Below are positions 1 to 8,300 of a stretch of DNA of 14,023 bases, one piece after another; position 1 is the stretch's first letter; each line of letters opens with the position of its first letter. The position numbers and the translations under genes were made by a program. The stretch comes from Methanobacteriaceae archaeon (GTDB taxonomy: Archaea; Methanobacteriota; Methanobacteria; Methanobacteriales; Methanobacteriaceae), in NCBI GenBank assembly GCA_900769095.1, contig CAAGFH010000204.1, positions 1-14,023 on the forward strand, written 5' to 3'. The notes beneath the pieces were generated by a model. That model was not told the origin of the DNA. It made no database searches and was given only the letters and a program-made list of their open reading frames with translations.

Positions 1-942
1 TATGATTGGTTTGGAGGATTATATAATGCTGCTTCTCTTTTAAGAGAACAAGCTGGTTTGAAAAGACCTGATACTGCATTTGTAGATATCCGTGATAAAA
101 ATCGTTATGTTTCAAGAACATATGAAGATGAACTTGAATTCGAAATCAGAACTACATTCTTAAATCCTAAATATATCACTCCGCTTAAAGGTACTGCGGC
201 TGGTATGAACTGGATTGCTACAAGAATGCAAAATGCATTTGGTCTTTTAACTGTTAGTAACAATAAATTGAATTCACAATTAGGTAATCAAATGGCTGAT
301 GTTCTTTTAGACCTTGCTAGTGGTATAACTGACTCAAGTACTTCATACGGTATCCAATCATCTCTTGCTCATATGATTTATATGGCTAATCAGGGTACTT
401 GGGATGCTGATAGTAAATTAGTTGAAAAGCTTGCAAATGAGTATATGAATCAAGTTCTTCAATATGGTGTTGCATGTTGTCACCACACTTGTAAAAACTT
501 AGAATTCAATATGAAAGTTATTCAGGCAAGTTCTTTAACTGAGGCTCAAAAAGCTGAATTTGCAAAAATGTTGGCTGAAGCTACTAATACTGATCCATTA
601 TATGAAATGGAAGATGGTGGTAAAAATGCACATAAATTAGTTAATGGTACTGATGCTACTGAGCAATCTAGTAGTGCTTCTGGTGGGGCAACATCTGCAG
701 GACAAGATATGTCTCAACCTGCTGCTGATGCAAAAACTGCTGCTGAATCTCAAAGTTCCAGTTCTTCAGCAGGAGAATCACAAGCTAATGCTTATGAATT
801 ATCTCAAAGTTCAGCTTCCAAATCAGCAAGTTCTTCTGAAGCTAGTATGCCTATATTCATCATAATTGCTATTATTGTTTTAATTGCAATTTTTGTAGTT
901 GGATATGCTAAAAAAGACGATGAAGACTTTGATGATTATTAA
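1..942 (+). CDS. CobN-like cobaltochelatase-family protein, C-terminal part, with membrane anchor (5' partial)
   Basis: The frame is open from base 1, so the gene starts upstream; the TTG at 58 is internal. The visible 313 residues resemble the C-terminal end of the CobN/ChlH large-subunit family, which binds the tetrapyrrole during ATP-driven metal insertion. Visible signs are an opening YDWFGGLYNAA, a FLNPKYI stretch matching the family's 'LNPKW(I)' region, and CCHHTC at 475-492, matching the Cys/His motif near the end of many CobN proteins. After the homologous part comes a Ser/Ala/Gln-rich linker (about 640-846), one hydrophobic helix (847-909) and the tail KKDDEDFDDY. Basic residues just after the helix suggest a cytoplasmic tail and an extracellular body, if the unseen N-terminus has a signal peptide. 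Canonical soluble CobN lacks this tail. The substrate cannot be told from here. Family assignment is fairly sure; the surface location is inference. Confidence 0.8.
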   Translation, partial: YDWFGGLYNAASLLREQAGLKRPDTAFVDIRDKNRYVSRTYEDELEFEIRTTFLNPKYITPLKGTAAGMNWIATRMQNAFGLLTVSNNKLNSQLGNQMADVLLDLASGITDSSTSYGIQSSLAHMIYMANQGTWDADSKLVEKLANEYMNQVLQYGVACCHHTCKNLEFNMKVIQASSLTEAQKAEFAKMLAEATNTDPLYEMEDGGKNAHKLVNGTDATEQSSSASGGATSAGQDMSQPAADAKTAAESQSSSSSAGESQANAYELSQSSASKSASSSEASMPIFIIIAIIVLIAIFVVGYAKKDDEDFDDY

Positions 943-970
943 TTTAGTCATCTTTTTTATTTTTTTTAAA
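931..970 (+). terminator. Terminator of the CobN-like gene
   Basis: GATGA (931-935) can pair with TCATC (948-952), overlapping the stop codon, and is followed at once by T-rich sequence (953-968). A weak hairpin plus T-run is a typical archaeal 3' end. Confidence 0.6.
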
Positions 971-996
971 AATTACTTTTTTTTATTTTAGAAATT

Positions 997-1016
997 TTTA
1001 AATATACTTTAATTAC
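997..1016 (+). promoter_or_regulatory. Promoter of adhesin-like gene 1
   Basis: TTTAAATATA (997-1006) is a plausible archaeal TATA box, followed by CTTTAATTAC. Nearly the same arrangement, TTTAAATA then CTCTTAATTAC, lies before the second adhesin gene at 5242-5260. Initiation about 25 bases downstream of the box would give a leader of roughly 60 nt. Confidence 0.55.
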
Positions 1017-1086
1017 TAATATTATTATATATTGGATTATTTTTAAAATATAATTTATTTTAAATTTAATGTGATTGGGGTATATT

Positions 1087-4000
1087 ATGGTTAAAAAATT
1101 TAATATTTTAATAGTTTTATCAATGCTTTTATTTTTATCCATATCCTGTGTAAGTGCAAGTGAGGATATGAATACTACTTTAAGTGTTGATGAACCGGTA
1201 ATTTTGGATAGTTCATCTTCTGATGATGCGCTTTCAAAAAGTACTATTCATGAGATTGATTCAAGTAACTATTCAAGATATTTCAGTAGTAATGGGAAAT
1301 TAATTGCAACTGATGTTAACTCCGGTGATGTTCTTAGTTTTACAGGAAACTGGAATAATGCTAAGTTTAATATAGATAAAAAGTTAAGCATTGTTTATTC
1401 TCAGGACACTCCTATGAAAAATTGTGTTTTCACTTTAACTGAGGAAGCATCCGGAAGTTCAATAATCGGTTTGAAAATTACTAACACTGTTGATAGTTGT
1501 TATGGAATTTTTTTAAATGGTGCTAGTAACTGTATTATAAAAGATTGTTATATCAATAATACTGGTCAGGCATCTTATGCATTGTGCATTGCTAATGATG
1601 CAAATTATAATGTTGTTAATGACAATGTATTTGGTTGTTATGGTATTACATATGGTATGGGGACAAGATCAACACCTGCTGTTCTTATTTCTGGTGCTCA
1701 TTATAACAATATTACAAACAATCGTGTTGAAGTGGATGATGCAAACGGAATTTATTTATCCAGCTATGAAGGAGGGCCTTTAAAAGGTGGGGACTCCAAT
1801 TATAATTTCATTTACAACAATACAATTAAATGTAATGTTTTACCAACCTCATGGGCTTATGGTATTCAAATAATGGGTTCATACAATGAAATTAATTCTA
1901 ATAGAATAATTGGTACTTTTAAGGGAATTTCTACTTCCAAAGGTCATAATAAAATTATTAATAATAGAATTATTAACTTGACTGGTGCTGATTATAATAA
2001 TCCTGGTGTTGTAGTTGGAGGAGAACAAGCTATTGTTGGTGCTTCAAATTCAATAATTATCAACAATACAATTGAAAATGCATTAATTTTAAGTTCATTT
2101 TCTGCAATTTATGCTGGTAGTAATTCTGTAGTTGAAAACAATGTTGTTAATGTTATTTCTTCTGCATATGGTATCCAGGCAGCTGGAGATAATGTTTTAA
2201 TTAAAAGTAATGATGTCACTACCACTTTTGGAGCAGGTATTTATTGTAAAGGTAAATTCTTTAACATTTCCATTGTGGATAATACTGTTTTAAGTAAAAA
2301 TGGAACTGGTATTTTCATTGATAAAGAAAGTGACAAAAGAAGACCTGGAAACATAACTATTACCGGAAACAGTATTGTTGCTAAAGATTATTTAATCAAT
2401 GCAAAACAAGCAGATTCTAACACTGTTAATGTCATTGAAAATAATGCTGGTAGGGGAACTATTTTAACTCCTGAAGGTTCTTATGATCCTTCCAAACCTA
2501 AGTATATCTTTAATGGAACTACTCATATTGTAACTCCTGAAAACTATCGTGATTACTTTGATGTTGGTGGAACATTAACTCCTTTAGTTTCAAGTGGGGA
2601 TATTCTCTATTTCGAAGGAGAATTTGTAAATCTTGGTGTTTTATACATTAACTCAGCAATTAAATTAACAGGACAAAATCCTAAGTTTTACAATACCACA
2701 TTCAGATTGTCTGATGGTGTATGGGTTGAAAACTTAACTATTAAAAATAAAAACTGTGCGAGGATTAATGCATGGGGAATTCTTGTCTACAATACTAGAG
2801 GTGCGACAATAGCTAACTGTGATATTGATGTAACTGACCCAAATGCAGCATATGCAATATATGTAGTTGAATCAAGTGATGTTGATGTTATAAGTAATAA
2901 ACTAACCTCAAGTGGTGATTATTTAACTTATACATTACTTGCTATTTCAGTTGAAGATTGTACTTTCATTGATAATGATATTCACACAATCGGAACTGGT
3001 ATCGCACATGGATTTGACAGTAGTCACTGTGTTGATGGTAGTTCTTCATGTGTAGATGGTTCTACCTGTGTTGGTGGGGATTCTGTTTGTACTGATGGTT
3101 CTACTTGCGTTGATGGTTCTACCTGTGTTGGTGGGGATTCTGTTTGTACTGATGGTTCTTCTTGTGTTGGTGGGGATTCTGTTTGTAGTGATGGTAATAC
3201 ATTAACTGGAAATCATGTTTTATATGAAGTTTACAGAACTTATGGTATTTTAATGGCATATTCATCTGGATGTGTTGTTTCAGGAAATAAAGTAAATGCA
3301 ACTTCTAAATTAAACAAAACCTCTTACACAAGCAATTCATCTGGTGTTCACAATAATATATCTACCAATTCTATTGTAGGTATTGACTTGTACTATGATA
3401 GTCATAATAACATCTTTTCAGATAATTACATCTACATAAAAGCTAATGACAGTTATATCTATGGTATGGGTGTATTAGGTTATTACACTGGTCATGAAGC
3501 TCCTGAAGGAAAAGACGCTACTAATAACCAATTCATTAATAATGTAATTGTTTTAGAAGGAACTTATTTCGTTCAAGGTTTAGTAATTGGTTCTGAATCT
3601 AAAGATACTGTTCTTATTGGAAATAATGTCAGTGCTAAATCTCAAAATTATTCCTATGGTATTAATTTGGAAACATCTCAAAAATCAATTATTCAGGACA
3701 ATATCTTTGTATTAAATGCTGATGTTGTTTATGGTATTGAATTATTCAATTCAAACAATAATGATATTAGTGGAAATGCTTTTGATATAACTGCTAAACA
3801 GGCTTATGGTATGGCATTTTCCAATTCAGCATACAATTCAGTTATTAACAACACAATAATGAATAATGTTACTGGCGAGCCAGTAAACTTCAAAGTCTAT
3901 GATTCAATTGGAAGTGGTGTTGGGGCTATTTATCTTAAATCCAAATCAACTAACAATATTATTAAAGACAATAATTTTACCTCAATCAAAGGTTATGCAA

Positions 4001-5199
4001 TTCTTGTTGATGATTTGGCTGTTGATAATGAGATTGCCAATAACTATTTAAAATCTGAAAAAGGCCAAGCTAACTGTGCTATTAACAATACTAATGGAAA
4101 TATTGTTGAGGACAATTATGTTTATCTTTTCAATGGTGTTATGCCAGATATGATCATTAAATATTTGGAAAATGGTTTAATTACTCTTGATATTGGTGTA
4201 GATGGGGTATTGGTCAAATTCTATGTTCAAGGTGAAGAAATCGGTCAGGCAGTATCTTCAAACGGTGTTGCTACATTGAATTACAAGTTTGATGAAACTT
4301 TCACTCCTGATGCATATTATAAAATTGATGCTATCGCATCTAAAGAAAACTATTTGACAAAAGAGTTTACTTCAACATTATTCATCCAAAAAGGTTCTCT
4401 TGATATTACACTTAATGGAGTATCAGCATTTCCTACATCCAAAGGTAATTTCGTAGCTACTGTTAAGGATAGCTTTGGAAATCCTATATCTGGACTTACA
4501 GTTAAATTCTATAGAGTCCAAGGAAGAAATGTTTTCATTGGTGAGGCAAAAACTGATAAAAATGGTGTTGCAACTCTTAGCAGTGTAATTCCTACAATCA
4601 GCGTAGGTAATTATGAAATAATTGCAATGGTTGATGATGACTATTTCCAACCAGCAAATAAATCATCTACTTTAAAAGTAACCTATAAACCTGTAATTAC
4701 CATCTATAAAGCAAATCCGGTTTACTACGGAAATGTTATCAAATACAAAGTACGTGTTAAAGATGATACTGGTAAATATGCAGTCAGTAAAGCAGTATCT
4801 ATTAAAGTAAATGGTAAAACTTACTCTGTTAAAACTGACAAATACGGATATGCTTATTTGTCTCTTAAATTGAAAGCTGGAACTTATACTGTAACTGTAT
4901 CCTATAAAGGTGTTTCATCTTCAAGTAAGATAACATTTAAACCAACTTTAATAGCTAAAGATAGGTCTGCTAAAAAGTCCAAAACAGCTAAGTTTACAGT
5001 TAAACTTGTATATAAAAACGGAAAAATCTTAAAATACAAAAAAATTACCTTTAAAATTAATGGTAAAACCTATAGTGCAAAAACTAACAAATATGGTGTA
5101 GCTACTTTGTCTATTAAATTATTGAAAGTAGGTAAATTCACTATTACATCAACATATGGTGGATGTACTATATCAAATAAAATAACTGTTGTAAAATAG
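1087..5199 (+). CDS. Adhesin-like protein 1: secreted beta-helix protein with Cys-rich insert and Ig-like domains
   Basis: A 1370-residue surface protein of the adhesin-like type abundant in Methanobrevibacter, thought to mediate contact with other cells or surfaces. ATG 1087 is chosen over the upstream TTG at 1075 because it directly precedes a signal peptide: basic n-region (MVKKFN), hydrophobic core, and likely cleavage near VSA/SED (residues 24-27). Residues about 55-458 and 479-1018 are two parallel beta-helix modules, rich in Asn-Asn-x-Ile and YGI turns as in NosD/pectin-lyase-like folds. Each opens with a similar cap (Y..YF...G.L, then SGD.L.F.G). Residues about 648-700 form a nine-cysteine tandem repeat inserted in the second helix. 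Four Ig-like (Big/invasin type) domains follow from about 1019 to the end; the last two share NGKTYS.KT.KYG. No transmembrane anchor or recognised wall-binding repeat is visible at the C-terminus. It has its own promoter and is the paralogue of the next gene. The ligand is unknown. Confidence 0.9.
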   Translation: MVKKFNILIVLSMLLFLSISCVSASEDMNTTLSVDEPVILDSSSSDDALSKSTIHEIDSSNYSRYFSSNGKLIATDVNSGDVLSFTGNWNNAKFNIDKKLSIVYSQDTPMKNCVFTLTEEASGSSIIGLKITNTVDSCYGIFLNGASNCIIKDCYINNTGQASYALCIANDANYNVVNDNVFGCYGITYGMGTRSTPAVLISGAHYNNITNNRVEVDDANGIYLSSYEGGPLKGGDSNYNFIYNNTIKCNVLPTSWAYGIQIMGSYNEINSNRIIGTFKGISTSKGHNKIINNRIINLTGADYNNPGVVVGGEQAIVGASNSIIINNTIENALILSSFSAIYAGSNSVVENNVVNVISSAYGIQAAGDNVLIKSNDVTTTFGAGIYCKGKFFNISIVDNTVLSKNGTGIFIDKESDKRRPGNITITGNSIVAKDYLINAKQADSNTVNVIENNAGRGTILTPEGSYDPSKPKYIFNGTTHIVTPENYRDYFDVGGTLTPLVSSGDILYFEGEFVNLGVLYINSAIKLTGQNPKFYNTTFRLSDGVWVENLTIKNKNCARINAWGILVYNTRGATIANCDIDVTDPNAAYAIYVVESSDVDVISNKLTSSGDYLTYTLLAISVEDCTFIDNDIHTIGTGIAHGFDSSHCVDGSSSCVDGSTCVGGDSVCTDGSTCVDGSTCVGGDSVCTDGSSCVGGDSVCSDGNTLTGNHVLYEVYRTYGILMAYSSGCVVSGNKVNATSKLNKTSYTSNSSGVHNNISTNSIVGIDLYYDSHNNIFSDNYIYIKANDSYIYGMGVLGYYTGHEAPEGKDATNNQFINNVIVLEGTYFVQGLVIGSESKDTVLIGNNVSAKSQNYSYGINLETSQKSIIQDNIFVLNADVVYGIELFNSNNNDISGNAFDITAKQAYGMAFSNSAYNSVINNTIMNNVTGEPVNFKVYDSIGSGVGAIYLKSKSTNNIIKDNNFTSIKGYAILVDDLAVDNEIANNYLKSEKGQANCAINNTNGNIVEDNYVYLFNGVMPDMIIKYLENGLITLDIGVDGVLVKFYVQGEEIGQAVSSNGVATLNYKFDETFTPDAYYKIDAIASKENYLTKEFTSTLFIQKGSLDITLNGVSAFPTSKGNFVATVKDSFGNPISGLTVKFYRVQGRNVFIGEAKTDKNGVATLSSVIPTISVGNYEIIAMVDDDYFQPANKSSTLKVTYKPVITIYKANPVYYGNVIKYKVRVKDDTGKYAVSKAVSIKVNGKTYSVKTDKYGYAYLSLKLKAGTYTVTVSYKGVSSSSKITFKPTLIAKDRSAKKSKTAKFTVKLVYKNGKILKYKKITFKINGKTYSAKTNKYGVATLSIKLLKVGKFTITSTYGGCTISNKITVVK
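3028..3198 (+). repeat. In-frame Cys-rich tandem repeat inside adhesin-like gene 1
   Basis: A 48-base unit at 3055-3102 recurs exactly at 3112-3159 (period 57), and a diverged copy lies at 3151-3198 (offset 39). Both offsets are multiples of three, so copy-number change keeps the frame. The repeats encode variations on STCVGGDSVCTDG. Nine cysteines fall within 53 residues, while the rest of the mature protein has few. Confidence 0.95.
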
Positions 5200-5224
5200 T
5201 TATTTTTTCTTTTCTTTTTTTTCA
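5200..5224 (+). terminator. T-rich terminator of adhesin-like gene 1
   Basis: Directly after the TAG stop is an almost pure pyrimidine run (5202-5223) with blocks of five to eight T. No stem is evident, but T-runs alone terminate archaeal RNA polymerase. Confidence 0.55.
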
Positions 5225-5241
5225 AATATATTTTATTAATG

Positions 5242-5260
5242 TTTAAATACTCTTAATTAC
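5242..5260 (+). promoter_or_regulatory. Promoter of adhesin-like gene 2
   Basis: TTTAAATA (5242-5249) followed by CTCTTAATTAC matches the element before adhesin-like gene 1. Initiation would fall near 5270, giving a leader of about 80 nt to the ATT at 5350. A second AT-rich block at 5285-5297 could also serve as a TATA box. Confidence 0.5.
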
Positions 5261-5274
5261 AATTATTAATTGTA
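5258..5274 (+). repeat. 7-bp inverted repeat just downstream of the adhesin-2 TATA box
   Basis: TACAATT-ATT-AATTGTA is a perfect palindrome of two 7-base arms with a 3-base spacer. It lies where initiation is expected, so it could be an operator. Nothing equivalent is seen at the same place before adhesin-like gene 1. In such AT-rich DNA, chance is possible. Confidence 0.4.
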
Positions 5275-5349
5275 GTCAATTAATTTAAAAATTATATCAT
5301 TTAATCTTGACTATTGGCTTATTTAATATTTTTAAATTGGGGTGTAATT

Positions 5350-8300
5350 ATTAAAGGAAAAAAATTTATTTTCTCTTTGATTTTACTTTCAGTAATATTA
5401 TTGTCTTCTAGTTGTGCTTTTGCACTTGAAGATAATGCTACTGTAAGTAATGTGGAGATAAATGATGATAATAGTTTAACTATAGATGATAGTTATCTTT
5501 TATCTGAAAGTGATGAAACACAGTCTGTCGTAACTAAAGACACATTTTATAATTACTTTGATGCTGAAGGAAATTTATTAGATTCAGTTACTAGTGATGA
5601 ATTGGTCTTTAAAGGCGATTTTACTGGTCTTGATGTTAATTATATAAGTATTTCTAAAGCTATCAAATTAACTGGTGATAATGTTGCATTAAATAATGTT
5701 GCTTTTGTTATCGCTGGTGATAATGTTGTAATTGATGGATTTAACTTTACTCATTCTGATTATGCATTATTTACATTATATGGTGTAAGTGGTGTAACAT
5801 TATCTAATAATGTAATCAATTTCAATGCACTTGAGGGTAGTAGTTCATACGCTATTCTTGCAAACACTGTTAGTGACTTAAAAATTATTAACAACACATT
5901 AAATTACGTTGGTAACACCGATGGGACAACTGTTAATAATGCTATTTTTGTAACTGGTGATGAAGATTCGGAAATTGCAGCTAGTGGAATTGTAATTGAA
6001 GGTAATATATTCAATATTGAAATTCCTTCTGTTGCTGTTGGTTATGATCCATTAACTTATGCTCCTGAAGTAATGTCTGAAGGTATTGTATTCTATTATT
6101 GTGATGATGTAAAATTCAATGATAACCGTCTTAATGTAAAATACAATAAAGTTTCAGGTGATTATGATACTATTTACGCATTAAGTGTTAGAGGAAATCC
6201 TTTCAACTTCATATCTGATGAGCCTATTGTTTCTTCAAATATTGAAATTACTAATAATGTGATTAATGTTACTGGTAATAACTATGTATATGCAATTTTA
6301 TTATCTGCTGAAGAATTTGTTATCTCAGATAATGTGATTGATGTTGTTGCTGATGCTTATTATGCAAACGCAATTTCTATTGAAGGTCCTTCATCTGATG
6401 GTGACGTAAGTGACAATTTAATAACTCTTAAAGCTCCTAATGCTGTTTATGGTATTTATTCCTACCAATTCAATGGAGCTGTTAAAGATGTCGTATACTC
6501 CAACAACACAATTGCTGGTGAAGCTTACGCTGCTTGTGGTATGGAAATTGTAGAAACAAACACCAAAATTACAGACAACTCTATTGTTATGAATGGTACT
6601 TATGCATTTGGTATCGTTTCAAGTGTAACTAAATCTGGAGAAATCAGTGGTAACAATATTCTCGTTATCGGAACTAATGATGGAGAAAATGCTGTCGGAG
6701 ATTTATTATTATCTAAAAATACTATTGGTATTTCTGTTAAAGGTAATATGGCTATTGGAGAAAATTATGTAAACTCTACTGGTATTGGTATCAACCTTGT
6801 TGGTGGAAAAGATATTTTCATAAACGATAATGAGATTTATGTTGATAATGTTGGTGATGTTGAAAGTTATGCTATTTGTGCAAATGGTGTAAACAATTTA
6901 AACATTGAAGATAATAAAATAGTATTTGTTGGAAACACTTCCGGTGCTGCTGTTAATAATGCTATTCTTGTATCTGGTGATGATGAAGATGAAATAGCTT
7001 GTACTAATGTTACTTTTAAAAACAATGATGTTGATATTAGCTTACCTTCTGTAGCTGTTGGATATGACCCAATTACTTACGAACCAACTATTGCTAGTGA
7101 AGGTATTGTTTTCTATTACTGTAATAATTTAACCATTACAGACAACCGTATTAATTTAAAATACAATAAAGTTAGTGGTTCTTATGATACTATCTACGTT
7201 GTAAGTATCAGAAGTAATGCTTATATTTATGATTTCGATGATGACTTCAACTTAGTATATCCTATAGTAAGTTCAGGTGTTGTAATTTCTAATAATAACA
7301 TTACTGCAGAAGGTCACTCTTATGTTTACGGTCTTTACTTAGCTGCTGATAATGCTACTGTTAGTGATAACAAAATTAATGTTAAATCTGATGACTATTA
7401 TGCAAACGGAATTAATGTTGATGCTTTATCAACCAATGGAATTATTAAAAACAATGAAATTAATGTAGTTGCTCAAAAAGCAGCTTACGGAATTTGTTCT
7501 GCTGATTACATGGGTCCTATCGAAAATATGACCTATGAAGCTAATAAAATTGAAACTAATGCTTATGCTTCATGTGCAATTGAATTAATGGAAGAAAATC
7601 CTATTGTATCTCAAAATACTATTTTTGCATATGGTAATTACACATATGGAATTGTCATAAGTATCAAAGGTGAAGCAATTATTGTTGATAACGTAGTTGG
7701 TACTCATGGTAGTGAAAATGGAACTGATGGTACTGGTGATTCTTTATTACCTAAACAATCTTTAGGTATTAGTATCAAAGGAGATGCATCAATTAGCACT
7801 AACACTATTGGTACTTCTGGTATTGGTATTAAAGTTTTAAATGGTGATGTTGATATTATTTCTAATGAAATTACCACTCTTGGTGACTACACTATTTATG
7901 CTAACGGATCTGATTTAACCATCAAAGAAAACTACTTAGTATCTAAAAAAGCTGTTGGTGTTAATTCTATTATCTCAGATAACGGATTTGTAGCTTCTGA
8001 TAACATTCCTTCAATCAAAACTGTTATCTTTGCTCCGGGTGTATCTACTGTATTTAATCCTAATGGAGTATCTTTACCTGTAACTGTTTATGATGAAAAT
8101 GGTGAAGCTATTACTAATGCTTTAGTAAATGTAATTGTTAATGGTGTTTCTTATACTGCAACTACTGATGCTAAAGGTGTAGCTAATGTTGCACTTAATT
8201 TAAATGCAGGTAACTATGATGCTTTAATTACTTACTATGGTAACGACACCTACGGTCCTAAAACCGTTAACACAGAAATTACTGTTACAAAATTATCCAG

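Noticed and set aside
1577..1783. Plus-strand ORF overlapping adhesin-like gene 1 in another frame
   Set aside because: It lies wholly inside a clear coding frame with no ribosome site. The same applies to the out-of-frame ORFs at 644-865 and 4423-4650.
3055..3198. Possible CRISPR-like repeat array
   Set aside because: The repeats are in frame within a long ORF, overlap one another, have unequal offsets and lack unique spacers or nearby cas genes.
3119..3301. Minus-strand ORF of 60 codons opposite the Cys-rich repeat
   Set aside because: It exists only because the repeat lacks stops on the opposite strand; its His/Gln/Lys-rich translation has no ribosome site or family resemblance.
5314..5349. 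TTG 5314 as start of adhesin-like gene 2
   Set aside because: It would place 12 extra residues before a normal signal peptide, has no ribosome site and lies close to the predicted transcription start. It remains the only standard start codon available, so it is not fully excluded.
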